Source: Fonsecaea monophora (Eukaryota > Ascomycota > Eurotiomycetes > Chaetothyriales > Herpotrichiellaceae). From it: DNA of 64,000 nt. The notes below the pieces were generated by a model. That model searched no databases. It was not told the origin of the DNA and saw only the letters and a program-made list of their open reading frames with translations. The stretch is from the NCBI RefSeq assembly GCF_001642475.1, contig NW_019173932.1, positions 806,001 to 870,000 of the forward strand, given 5' to 3'. The position numbers were made by a program, and so were the translations under genes. Positions within the stretch are counted from its first letter, which is position 1. The number at the start of each line of letters is the position of its first letter. Positions 1 through 10,878 of this stretch are shown piece after piece.

Positions 1-646
1 CCTTCTGAATGTTGTAGTCCGACAGTGTTCGTCCGTCCTCCAACTGCTTGCCAGCAAAGATCAGTCGCTGTTGGTCGGGCGGAATACCCTCCTTGTCTTG
101 AATCTTCGACTTGACGTTGTCGATTGTGTCTGAGCTTTCCACCTCCAGTGTAATCGTCTTGCCAGTAAGTGTCTTGACAAATATCTGCATACCTCCGCGA
201 AGCCGTAGGACGAGATGGAGGGTTGATTCCTTCTGGATGTTGTAGTCGGAGAGGGTACGGCCGTCTTCCAATTGCTTGCCAGCAAAGATCAGACGTTGTT
301 GATCCGGAGGGATGCCTTCCTTGTCTTGGATCTTGCTCTTGACGTTGTCGATGGTATCACTCGATTCAACCTCGAGCGTGATCGTCTTGCCAGTAAGTGT
401 CTTGACGAATATCTGCATGCCTCCGCGGAGACGAAGGACCAAGTGAAGAGTAGACTCCTTCTGGATGTTGTAGTCGCTCAAGGTACGGCCGTCTTCAAGT
501 TGTTTGCCGGCGAAAATGAGACGTTGCTGATCCGGGGGAATGCCCTCCTTGTCCTGAATCTTGGACTTGACATTGTCGATGGTGTCGCTGGACTCGACCT
601 CAAGAGTGATGGTCTTGCCAGTAAGAGTCTTCACGAATATCTGCAT
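1..646 (-). CDS. Polyubiquitin (5' part; runs off the window)
   Basis: Encodes head-to-tail ubiquitin units that are cleaved by deubiquitinases to supply free ubiquitin for protein tagging. Reading leftward from the ATG at 646-644, each unit begins [20 protein letters not shown] and ends RLRGG, followed directly by the M of the next. Unit starts lie at 646, 418 and 190, exactly 228 nt (76 codons) apart. Two whole units and the first ~63 residues of a third are in the window, and the rest lies beyond base 1. Units differ at many synonymous positions but encode the same protein, as expected for a polyubiquitin under strong protein-level constraint. No intron is seen in the visible part. The UBI4-type stress gene is the obvious counterpart, but unit number and C-terminal tail are not visible, so no symbol is given. 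Confidence 0.97.
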
Positions 647-2255
647 GACTGCGGGGGTGAAGGATGAAGCGGATGAAGTTGTATGTTGATGAGATGATGA
701 AAGATCGCGCAAGGGAATTGATCCTTTGAAAGGGTGAAGTTGGGTGTGAGTGGTAATAAAGAACGGAAGATGAGGAGGAGAGGAGAGAGGAGCGGCTTAA
801 GTAGTAGGAGTAAGTTGGGAAGGCGGCAGGCGTGGGAGCGCAGGCAGTGACAGAGTGGCAATGGACAGGTGGGGGAAGGTGGACCGCGGTGGCCGGGCCA
901 ATAGAAGGAGGAGAAGGAGGGTGGCTAGGGACGCTAGCAACCCCCAGAAGGCAACCGAAGCCTCTCACCTGCACTAGAAGCGCAGGCATGATTCATTTCA
1001 CCAAACAGCCGTCGCCCAGGTGAAAGGAGGACAGCATCTTAGCCGGTATCAAACTCAATCTCTTGACTCTCGACCACGCCCGCGTCCTCCCGCGTTGCTG
1101 CAGGCTTCCCCTCTTGGTTCAATCTCAATTTTCGTTGTCCGCGTGAGCAATTGCCACGGCTACGGAGCCCAGACACCGGAGGCGGTTATCTCCTCCCACC
1201 CTCTTATCACCCACGCTGTGTTGCTCATTGCTCGATCTCTTGCGCAATCTACCGGGTTCCGGACCAAGGGGGTCGGCCAGAGTTTTCCCAAGGACTCGCC
1301 TTCCGATGTTTTCTCTTCCAGCCTTGACAGATTCTGGTTTGCTGATAAATCCACAGTTGCACCTCAGTCGGTCCTCAGTCGGCCTCGTGTTGTTTGCCTC
1401 CCCCACAAAATCAGCCTGAAGGCCCCCAATGACGTTGGTGGCCGACGCCAACGGACGCCGTGCTGGTGGCCTCCATCAAAGTTATGACTCAGCGCAGTTG
1501 TTACCGCCACTGCCACCACTGCCACCACAAACTACTGCACTCGTGCAATATGGCGTGATATCCATAGCGACCGAACACAATGTTCCTGCCTGACTTGAAT
1601 CCCTTGGCTTCTTTCCGGGCTCTCTTTGATAAAAGAAGTCAAGAATGTCATGGCCATGGTTAAAAGTGCGATATTCCTTCAGCATTGGTTTTGGATCCAT
1701 CTGGTAATACATATTTCTAGCAACCCGCAGATGTACAATGTCGGTACTCTTGAGAACGGTGAGCGAAGATCTGAAAAGAATGAATAACATGTGGTCGGAG
1801 ATATTGGGGGCTTCAAGAACCTACCAAAAGCCAGGAGGTCCAGATTCTATACGCAGCACCACAATGCTTGTCACGAGCGAATAGCTGGACATTTTTGTAT
1901 CGATCACTATGTTTATATCGTCAAAAGCTGGCTTAAAACACAAGTACTGCTTTCCTGAAAGAAGTCGAGATCCTCTACAACCTCTTCTCTCCAGGTGACT
2001 TCATCCCGTCAGCGCTCGGATCACAGGATACAACGAATTCCACTTTGGCAGCATTCCTCACAAATCTAGCCTCGCCACTGGGTTTCCCGGGTGCTCAGAA
2101 AATGTTGTTTACTTTCCTTGTGTGGTGTACATCTTTCTCTCATGCCTGTCACCCCTTTGACAAAACTCGAGCGTTCACAATGTCTACCAAGATTGCCAAT
2201 GTCTCTTACAAGCTCTCCTGACTGCTTGATCCAAGCAGAAGAAAAACCCTTCAAG
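647..2255. other. Intergenic: divergent promoters of polyubiquitin and wetA
   Basis: About 1.6 kb between two divergent genes. The part next to polyubiquitin is purine-rich on the + strand. Open frames here lack codon structure or family resemblance and were not accepted as genes. The half nearer wetA probably holds its promoter and a long 5' leader; candidate AbaA-type hexamers are listed separately. Confidence 0.6.
1642..2057. promoter_or_regulatory. Candidate AbaA-type sites upstream of wetA
   Basis: CATTCY is the TEF/ATTS-domain AbaA consensus defined in Aspergillus, where AbaA activates wetA. Matches are CATTCC at 2052-2057 (+), and AGAATG (reverse complement of CATTCT) at 1777-1782 and 1642-1647. 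Roughly one match per kb of both strands is expected by chance, so three within ~420 bp is only suggestive. Confidence 0.3.
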
Positions 2256-4037
2256 ATGCTTTTTCCAAATATCCCCGATGAAGGCAATTCCTTTGACGAC
2301 TTCTTCAACGAGGAGATGTACAGATTGGACGGCAGTGATGAGGAAAACAAGGCTCATCCCGACCAATTCGAAGCTCTTTTCGCCGACGCTTTCAGCCAGG
2401 ATGAATACAAGCTCCCGACTCTTGATGCTTCAGCGGCGAAGGTCGAGCATTCACCTCCTCAACCATGGCGCAAGGGCATATGGTGTTTGAAGCAGCGACA
2501 ACAGCCTCCTAGGCTTGCAGTGGAGAAAACACGCAGAGCAGAGACAAAGCGGACAGAACAAATGCAAACAATGAACACCATGGGCCACAACTTGCACCAT
2601 GCGCAAGGTCCCGTGTCGCCGCTGGAGCTTTCATCGCCCAGCCGAACAAAGAGATTCGTCACCTCGCCCGCTGCTGGAGCGTTTGACCCGACCACGTACG
2701 TTCGGCTTCCCTTCTCTCGCGAAACCACCTTGTCACCCAGCCCGATGTATGCGCAACTCCCAATATCGCCGCGCGCCGGTCATGGCGATACCAGCAATTG
2801 GCAACAAGACTTTCAGAACTTCCACCTGCGCATGCCTTATGAACGTCCATTGCAGCCACGCCCCGCCGTAAACAAGCAGAGCGAACAGGGTCGCCTCGCC
2901 CGCGACATGAATGCAGCTATAATGAACCAGAATCACGTCGTTACCAGCCAAGGCTATGGATATTTTGATGAGTACAGAGGTCTAGGCCGTGCAGAAGCCA
3001 ATGCCATTGATCCAGCGCTGCTCAGCCCAGAGTATGAAAGGCCACAACTCGACCAGCAGACTTATGGATCTGACACGTTCTTCCTGCACGACCAACATGG
3101 CATGCAGGGGCAAAACTCAATGCCATCACCAACCAGCACAAGCCTGCCATCATCGGGTAGCTCAACCCATTCGCAGGGGGTTAGAACGCATACCTCGAAT
3201 ACAAACCTCAGCATGCACTCAAAGGCTGTCTTTTCACCGCCCGCAATGACTGCTCATCCTCCGCTACCGACACTGGCACCAGAAGAGTCTTACCCTGCAT
3301 TGGCTGCTCCCACTCCGAAGCGGGTGCCTCATCCGATTCTGCACCAGCCGAATGATAACTCGCTGACAGGACTCGGAATCCACTATCCGGAGCTGGAGCA
3401 GATGAGCCAAGCCGTGCTCTACGAGCCACAGGCCTATCTTGCACCAGCGCCTGCCCCTATTGGTGTTGCCTTGCCTTACCCGCCTGCAACCATGGTGCCC
3501 AGTCCAATGTATTCTTATCCACCTCTTCCACCGCCTCAATCCCACCTCTTTCCCGACCTCTCTCCTTTCACCACACCTCGAAAACAACGACGGTCACCAT
3601 CCCGATCACCGTCGCCGTCAGTGTCACCAACAAACGTCAGTCCCCGACGCAACCCTGCGCGATCGCCAACCCGCAGCGTCACCGACTACAGCCACAGCCG
3701 ACGGAAATCGATCCACAAGTCAGGGCCCATCAAGGGCAGTGCCGCACAAGATCCACTTCCAACGCCACGGACGAGATCGTCATCTCGACCTCCTCGGACG
3801 CCAAAAGCTCCCAAGACGCCTACCGGCGGAGGGGCGGTGATTGACTTTGTGAACTTCACGCCTAAGGATTCTGCAAAGTTGCTGAGCGACGTAGCACCTA
3901 GTGGAAGTTCCAAGACTAGGGCACGAAGAGAACAGGAAGCGAGGGAAAAGAGAAAGAAGCTAAGTGAGGCGGCACTGAAGGCGGTCAGAGTCGCGGGGGG
4001 AGATGTGGCCGCATTTGAAAAGGCGATATTCACGTAA
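2256..4037 (+). CDS. wetA: WetA, conidial-maturation regulator
   Basis: Last member of the BrlA-AbaA-WetA conidiation cascade; a nuclear regulator needed for spore-wall maturation and dormancy. The predicted protein is 593 aa, close to the ~555 aa of Aspergillus WetA. Diagnostic blocks are an acidic N-terminus with SFDDFFNEEM, the motif PPQPWRKGIWCLKQ at residues ~67-80, a long Pro/Ser/Gln-rich middle, an SPSRSPSPS-like basic stretch, and a highly conserved C-terminus (~535-593) containing VIDFVNFTPKDSAKLLSD, SSKTRARREQEAREKRKKLSE and a final GGDVAAFEKAIFT. The frame stays open 55 codons further 5', but that part looks like leader sequence and WetA proteins start close to the FDDFF block, so the ATG at 2256 is preferred. 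Single exon. Probably AbaA-controlled. Confidence 0.93.
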   Translation: MLFPNIPDEGNSFDDFFNEEMYRLDGSDEENKAHPDQFEALFADAFSQDEYKLPTLDASAAKVEHSPPQPWRKGIWCLKQRQQPPRLAVEKTRRAETKRTEQMQTMNTMGHNLHHAQGPVSPLELSSPSRTKRFVTSPAAGAFDPTTYVRLPFSRETTLSPSPMYAQLPISPRAGHGDTSNWQQDFQNFHLRMPYERPLQPRPAVNKQSEQGRLARDMNAAIMNQNHVVTSQGYGYFDEYRGLGRAEANAIDPALLSPEYERPQLDQQTYGSDTFFLHDQHGMQGQNSMPSPTSTSLPSSGSSTHSQGVRTHTSNTNLSMHSKAVFSPPAMTAHPPLPTLAPEESYPALAAPTPKRVPHPILHQPNDNSLTGLGIHYPELEQMSQAVLYEPQAYLAPAPAPIGVALPYPPATMVPSPMYSYPPLPPPQSHLFPDLSPFTTPRKQRRSPSRSPSPSVSPTNVSPRRNPARSPTRSVTDYSHSRRKSIHKSGPIKGSAAQDPLPTPRTRSSSRPPRTPKAPKTPTGGGAVIDFVNFTPKDSAKLLSDVAPSGSSKTRARREQEAREKRKKLSEAALKAVRVAGGDVAAFEKAIFT

Positions 4038-5033
4038 TGGATGTAAGGGGCGTTTGAAAGTCAAAAGGCACGGTCCCCGATTCTGTAAGGAACTGGGTGG
4101 TGCTTTGGAGATGTTGATTTTCTGTTTAGCGTTGTGTCCATTGATCTCGTGCTACCTGCAAAGATCCAGGGAAACAATGATTGCTGATCCATTGTGCTGG
4201 GAATGGCGAGCTCTTACTGTAACACTTGAGAGGTTGTTGATGGCTCTATGCAGGGTGGCACAAGAGATGCCATACCCCTCGAATTTACCAACCTGGAGAC
4301 TCGACAGTGTCTGTACCACAAATTTATGTCTGACTTTCCCCCCTTGTTATTGTAATGTGGCATGTGTGCTCTGCCCATGCACCTGCTCCATGTATTCGAT
4401 ACCTCGTACGCGTGGGGCGTGCGTGGCCTTGCCCTCTGCAAGGGTCTTTTACTTCTGTGTTTCAAGTTCCCAATCCCAAGAGAGAAGTGGCGCTGATCGT
4501 TGCGCATCACGCAGGAGAAGCGATGACGCGTCGAGGGGTGCGTGAGCGGTCAAGGGGAGTCACGACGAGGTCTGCAGGCATGGGACGGTGACAACAATGA
4601 CACACAGCGTTTGATGAAGAGAGGACTGGATCAAGTTGAAACAGATAAGAAGAGACAGATACCGCATCAGTTGGCTGTCTGGTACCGCGCACAGATGCTC
4701 CAGACGCGCAGTTTCTGACTAAGCGAACAGCCCAAACACCATCTGCGCCAACGCCCTCCATCACCACCTCCACCATCTTGCGGGCCTTGCACAACCTCGC
4801 CCCCTTCGCCTGGCGCGGCACGGGACAGGGGACACGGCGATCCGACCAGTCGATGCCCACAGACACCCTGAACCAGCCCTGTCATCCACTCTAGGGTCAA
4901 ACAACCCACGTCCAAGGTGCCCGAGGCTGAACCAGCACCTTTTCTAGCGCGCCTTTCTGCAAAAGAACAACGCACATCTGCAATTCTCGTCCCTTTGCCA
5001 TGTTCCACATAGTTCATCATCATCATCAGCGTT
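4038..5033. other. Intergenic: wetA 3' region and acyltransferase promoter
   Basis: About 1 kb. Several short frames exist on both strands, but none shows domain similarity or splice structure. The first few hundred bases are likely the wetA 3' UTR. Nothing else recognised. Confidence 0.5.
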
Positions 5034-6554
5034 ATGGTGGACAGAGCAAGTCGGGTTCTTCAGCAGTTGGCCTCTTTTAGGCTTCCTCACGATGTTAAGG
5101 AGCGTGCCATGAAAGATACCGGCTGGGCCGATGTAGGTGGCGTTCGATAAAATTCAATACGGCAACAAATGGTCATTGACACATGAGAGCTAGGGTCTAC
5201 GAGGCATTGCAGCAGTATTTGTGGTTTCCTCCCATGTTGTGATATGTTATGCGAGAGCGCTGGTTCCGCCATGTTGTGCCCCTTTCAGCGACAGTCCATA
5301 CCTATTCCAACGACCGATATTTCGCCTTGTGGCCAGTGGGCATTCATGGGTGGCCATATTTTTCATCCTCATGGGTTTCGTCAATGCACTGAAGCCCATT
5401 CAGCTTGCCAGAACAGACCAAGTCGATAAGGCCTTGCGGAAACTAGCCTCGTCGTCGTTCAGTCGCGTTTTTCGGCTTGTCCTTCCGGCGACCATTGCCA
5501 CCATCATCTCGTGGTTTCTTTGCAATTTGGACCTGTATTCCATATCTGAACAGAGCGATGCATACTGGTTGTACACCAACACTCCCGAACCCAGCCCTGC
5601 CTGGCCGCAAGCAGTCCTGGACCTGCTCGGGGCTCTGTGGGCGACTTGGATTTACGGCGACGAAAATGAATATGATCAACCGCAATGGGCTCTGATATAC
5701 CTACTCCAAGGGAGCATTATGATTATCAGCGCTTTATCGCTGGTGGTGACCATGACTCCTACTTGGCGCACAGTCACTTTACTTTTCCTTGCGTATTGGT
5801 CTCTGAACTGGAGTCAGTTGATTGGTGATCGTAAGTTGCCTGCCAGTAGTGCTCCATATGAGGCACAAGCTAATCCTCAGCAGCCTGGACAGGTCTCTGC
5901 TGCTTTCTGGGTATTGCCCTGAGCGAACTCAGCCTCTCGGATATCCCTAAGAGATTGGCTCCTTACTCGCCTTACATTTCACCACCTGTCATTTTGGTTT
6001 CTCTGGTCTTCATGTCGTACCCTAGTTCTTTTGCTGAAGCTGCAGCCTGGTCGGCATGGCTCCGTGATTTCGCCACACAATATTTCCCCTCGGAAGCGAC
6101 AAGCGCTCTTGAACGGATGTACGGCTCTCTGGGCGGAATTCTCCTTGTTTTTGGTATTCTCATCTCCCCTCACGCCCGGTGGATGTTGAGCCGTCCACCT
6201 CTTCTGTGGCTCGGAAAAGTCAGCTTTGCAATCTACCTCATCCACGGCATGTTCTTGAGGACCGTCTTCGCGTGGGCATTGCACCTTGGCCAAGCGAAAC
6301 AGCTAGTGACCGACCACGCCCCAGATGGCGAAGAGTATCAGATGGAGCGATATCCGTTGCCAGGAAGTTTTCGGCGTGCCCTGGCGACTGTCATCATGGC
6401 TGCCTGTGTCGGTGTGGCCAGCCACTTCTGGAACTTGAAGCTGGAACCACTCTTTGCCAAAATCACCGCCAAGCTGGAAGGAGTCGTGACGGGGAAGATT
6501 GAGACCGAACCCAAGTCCAACGGGGCTACCATCCTCCCGTTGCGTAAAGACTGA
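5034..6554 (+). CDS. Acyltransferase-3 family integral membrane protein
   Basis: Predicted O-acyltransferase of the acyltransferase-3 family (PF01757), multi-pass membrane enzymes that move acetyl or other acyl groups onto sugars, lipids or secondary metabolites. Exons 5034-5132, 5194-5830, 5893-6554; introns 61 and 62 nt; 465 aa. The first intron was placed because it joins TGWAD to GLRGIAAVFVVSSH, restoring the family's N-terminal D-G-L-R-G/A-A-x-x-V-x-x-x-H signature with the candidate catalytic His. The block RPIFRLVASGHSWVAIFFILMGF follows, as is typical of fungal members. Later hydrophobic segments include the region around PPLLWLGKVSFAIYLIHGMFL, the usual penultimate-helix motif. The substrate cannot be inferred; neighbours (wetA, a transcription factor) give no pathway. 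Confidence 0.85.
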
Positions 6555-7254
6555 GGGCGAATTTTACCAGGTCAGCAAGCATCTGAACATCTCTCGCTAA
6601 ACCCTGGGCATCATTTGGCGATACCGAAATTTTCCTACCGATCACATCCAGAGCCGGACGGTTCTCGAGACGGACGAGATTATTTCATGCTGAACACGGG
6701 ATTCGTTCAACCGTGTCGACCTGGGAGACCTAGGATTATGATCGAATTTGTTTGTGCGAGGAGTGCAGGATACAAAAAGTCAATACGTGTTTTATAAAGA
6801 CGTTGCTGTTGGGATTTACAACTAGGTCACCATTTATGTGCGGGATACCATCAATGGGGCATTTAGTGGACGCTGGGCGCTGTACGGGACAAGCCAAAAG
6901 TTGCGTTTCTTGGGTTCTGTGCCAGGGTTTAGGCAGCCGGCGTTTCGGTTTGTTTGAACAATGCTGTGCTACACAGCTGCACAAAGCTAGAGAGGGGAAG
7001 AGGATGGATGGATTAGGGAATCAAGGAATAGACACGGGTTGAAACTCCCACTCATGGTGCCGGGATTGGCTCTCAAGTGAGTATGAGTGTGTGTCTTCTG
7101 GTGTCCATTCTGACACAACAACCATCAGGTCTTACCTCAGGTATGGGTCCCTTTGTATCGTATAGGCACTACAGACGTCCTCCAAGGCTACCTATATTAT
7201 TTTGTGCGTGTTTGGCCCTCACGATCCCCCGGGTGTTTTATTGCCCTTGAATTT
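6555..7254. other. Intergenic between convergent genes
   Basis: 700 bp holding the 3' ends of the acyltransferase gene (+) and the Zn2Cys6 gene (-). No convincing coding frame or repeat seen. Confidence 0.5.
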
Positions 7255-9664
7255 TCAAAACTCATACTCCAAATCAGCCCAGGCTCCGTCGTCGAGGATG
7301 GTTCCCCAGTCTGCTGGATAGCTCACGGGCATTGCCAGGCTGGATGTCTCGGCAAAGAGATACCGTCCGGCGGGGTGGGTGGTCGATATGGTGTACGCTG
7401 CTGTCGTCGTCGTCGGTGTGAGGCTTGGGTCCTGTCCTTCTCCTTGTCCGTACTGAGCCTTGCCGGTGAATACTGATTGTTGTTGGTGCTGCTGGTCAAT
7501 GACGACCTGGCTCTGCGGTACAGGACTGTCGCCCTTGTCAGCAGCGACATCGTGACTATTCATCTTCATCTTCATCAGCACGGGAGGCGAAGCATTGACA
7601 GGTTCGTGGGGGAGGAGCTCGTCGCCGTGGCGGATGCGGCGGACAATCTTTGCAAAGAGGCGAAAGATCCAGCCGCTGACGGGCCAGGTGCTCTGCAGCT
7701 CGCGCAGGGCGATCATGGCGAGACGCACCTTGACCACGCCGAGCTGTTCGAGGATCGACTGGCCCGAGCAGATGTCGACGGCCTGCATGCCCATGGCGGC
7801 GAAGAGCGCGGGGACAATGTGGATCGGGCAGTGCAGGATGTGCGACTGCGAGAGCAGTTCCTCGACGATGCGGACCATGCGGTTCGCGGCGTCCATGGCC
7901 AGGCAGTGCGCCGTCTTCATCGACGGCGGCGACAGGTTCTGCGGCGAGATGGACCGGTGCGTGACGATCTCGAACCAACTATTTTTCCACACCAAACACC
8001 CGCTCCCACGCGGGAGAAAATGGTTAGTCAACAGATACACAAAGATTAAGGAGATTAGGAGGACAAGTACTCCCTTTCCTGTCCCATCATATCCGCGCGA
8101 GAGGGGAAGAAATATATCTAGGTACCTACCTGTGTGCAATGTGCAGCATGCTCGTCCACAGGCAGTTGCTGGTGTATTCGATGCGCAGTTCAAGCGGGAG
8201 TCCCGACCGCCACTGCTCCAGTGCCTGAGAGCACGACTGAAACATGTCGGCATTATCCGAGGTGGTGGCGTTGAAGGCGGTGAAGGAGCTCTCGACGATG
8301 CTCTCTGCGATCATGGAAAGCTCGACCAACGCGATGACATAGAGCCCGTCGACCCGTTCGGGGCGGCCGAAGATGTCTGCTCTCGCGACACGCGGTTCGT
8401 CGTCGAAATCGCCAATCTCGAGTAGTTCGACGTCGCAGTCTCTCCGTCGGATGTGGACCGGGCGGCCCAGCGCGGTCGCCGCGTGCTTGTCCTCGGCGAA
8501 GAGTGACCACCAGATCTTCTTCCACAGGCACCGATCCTTGGGCTTCATGTCGGACAGTTGCGTCGATCGGTGCATGCCCAGCGTCAGCGCGAGGCTGATG
8601 GCGATGCCCAGCCAGTGCCACGTGTCCTTCTGATCCGTGGGCCCGTTCCACCAGAAACTGATGAGAAATACGGCCTGGACGACCGTCACCTTGTTGGGTT
8701 CGTGGTCGTTGTCGTACAGGGCCTTTGCGCGCTGGAAGAAGGTCTTTCGTGCGTGGTATCTCGATTCGAACCCGGCCTCGAGCAGAACCGACAGCTCGCA
8801 GTGTCCCGAGGCCATGAACAGGACGCTCTGGAGCAGGAGGTACGACGCTGGGTTCTGGAGATCAGTGTATTGCGCAGCAAAATCTTCGCGGTCAAGGATA
8901 GGGTAGTGAGGGTGAACATATTCAAAATAGGTCTGGAACAGCTGGTAGCAAGTATGGACGGACGGCAGGCGGAAGCAGCCTTGATGCTGGAGAAACGACA
9001 TTAGCACATTGTCCTCCTCTTCCTCCTGCTCTTCTACAGGGTCGGCCGTCCGGTTCTTGGGATTGAACCGGACCACGTAGTGTCTCTTTCGTGTAGACCG
9101 CGCAGAGTCGGGGTTCGTCTGGCGCAACAGGTGCGTCAAGTTGAACGTCTCCCCCATGTACATGACATGGACGACGCCTTCTTTGACATCCGGCTGCAGC
9201 ATCCCGGTGTCGGTCGCCTTGTCAAGCACCTGAGCATACAGAGTCTCCTGCGAGTCTTGTGCCAGATCAGGTTTGTCGGGGACACCCGTTGAAGTCGACC
9301 CCGTCCGAGGATTATGGCTCTCCTGGGGGCTCTTGGGCTGGTTCCTCACACCCTTGAGGGGGTCGTAGACGTTACCATGGCCCGGGGTTGTCTCTGTAGG
9401 CGAGGCCTGGGCGATACTAGACAGGTCGCGTTGAGTGGCCGAAGGAGAAGTCGACACTTTCCGCTTCTTGCCCCTTTTGCTCTCGATGAGCATGCAGTGG
9501 CGTCCACCGGCCTCGCAGTTGGAACATGGCGTCCCCTTGGCCGCGGCATTACATTTAACGCGTCTTGCATGGCACCAGGTACAAGCGACGGCCGAGCGCT
9601 GTCGAGGACGCCCTCGCTGCGTCGAAGAGGTCTGATGCGGCTGGTCCATTATGGGTGGAGCCAT
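7255..9664 (-). CDS. Zn2Cys6 transcription factor, CTF1-beta-like
   Basis: Fungal binuclear-cluster regulator. Exons 9664-8130 and 7978-7255, intron 151 nt, 752 aa from the ATG at 9664. The frame is open to an ATG at 9754, but the extra 30 residues look like leader. Zinc cluster C28-x2-C31-x6-C38-x8-C47-x2-C50-x6-C57, followed by the basic stretch KRGKKRK. A fungal_trans (PF04082) middle region follows, with YFEYVHPHYPILDREDF, the DTWHWLGIAISLALTLGMHRS block and IWWSLFAEDKHAATALGRPVHI. The splice joins LHIAH to SWFEIVTHR, matching the usual helix after the domain. The C-terminus is Gln/Thr-rich and acidic. The finger resembles cutinase transcription factor 1-beta relatives rather than FarA. 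Divergent from the sugar transporter 1.2 kb away, so a local target is plausible but unproven. Confidence 0.88.
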
Positions 9665-10878
9665 TGTGTCTTGTTTTTTTTTTCTCTCGGCAACTCCCCA
9701 AAGTCGAAAGGGCGGTGTTGGGAGGAGGGTGAGAAGGGGGGGTCCGTCAGTCATAGGCTATGGTCCCGGGAAATGGCCAGACGGGCTGTTCCTTATGAAT
9801 AGTGATTGTGGGCGAGACGAAAAGGTCGGGGTAAGACCAAGGGGCGGAATCGAGGCCGAGATGACCGTCAGGCTACTGGTATTCATACCGCCTGATGTCG
9901 GTGAGGAGATGGTGGGATGTGCCTTTTGAGAGCATCTCAATAGAGCCACCAAAGCCTGTGTAGTATAAAGCATACCGCTTCGATATGTCAAAGGAGAAAG
10001 GTCCGTCCCTAAGACCTTCTTCTCGTCCATTGTGGCCGTAGAGGGGGATACAAGAAGACACCCACCCTTTCCCCCTCTTTTTGTGGCCATTGCCCGCCCT
10101 CGGTTCATCCTCCACCTTGTCTCTGGATGCAAGGATGGATCTTGCAGAAGAACGACTCACCTGGTCTTCTGGTTTAGGATAATCCCCAGCGATCCCGACT
10201 CGCACCGATCGTGCGTATGCGCATTGACGGCGCTAGAGACCATGCCGTGTTTCCCACCCCTCGGGACCTGGCCATATGGCATTATATCGGCAATGATTCT
10301 TCGAGGTGAGAGTTGGAGAAAACGGATGGAGAGAAGGATCGACGGTGCCAACGACGCCAACAATGCAGGGGTGGCAGACAAGGGTCGGTGCTTGTTCTCT
10401 CCAATGAATCCCTGGAAGACATCACGACCGTCTCACGCCCTGCAATGCGAAAGAGGCGACATCTGGTACCTCGTTACTTGCAGACCATCGCCCTGTCACC
10501 CCCGCAATAAGGTGACAAAAGCCATCCTGTACCTTACAAAAAATAAAACAATATGTAAAGACCCAGCTGGAATAGGAAGCCCTGCACCAAAAACACCGTC
10601 TACCATTGCGTCGCCACAAGGCCGGGTGAAATGGCCATCATCTGGGCTGGATAACCGAGTAAGCCTGGTATAGGCTAAGACCTAGTGGTAGTCAGACCTT
10701 TGACTTGTCAAGGTCTCTCCACGACAATATCGTGGTCGCGTGTTAGCGAAGACCCCCAGTATGGAGATGGAAACATTGTATATATCAATGCGTGGAGACC
10801 CCACAAGTCCCCCCCAGAAGCAGCATTCATGAACCCATCTCGCCATCTCCTTCTTTTGCTATCAGCACTTGTGACAAG
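9665..10878. other. Shared promoter of the Zn2Cys6 factor and the sugar transporter
   Basis: 1.2 kb between divergent starts. Contains a T-rich run just upstream of the regulator (about 9669-9685) and a TATA-like tgtatatat about 100 nt before the transporter ATG. No other element can be assigned. Confidence 0.5.

Noticed and set aside
1020..1487. 155-codon plus-strand frame between polyubiquitin and wetA
   Set aside because: Overlaps an equally long frame on the other strand, no domain, Pro/Ser-rich low-quality composition.
1482..1790. 102-codon minus-strand frame upstream of wetA
   Set aside because: No recognised domain or neighbour logic; likely wetA leader/promoter DNA.
7477..9004. Several 130-276-codon plus-strand frames opposite the Zn2Cys6 gene
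   Set aside because: Antisense shadows of a gene with an intact zinc cluster and regulatory domain.
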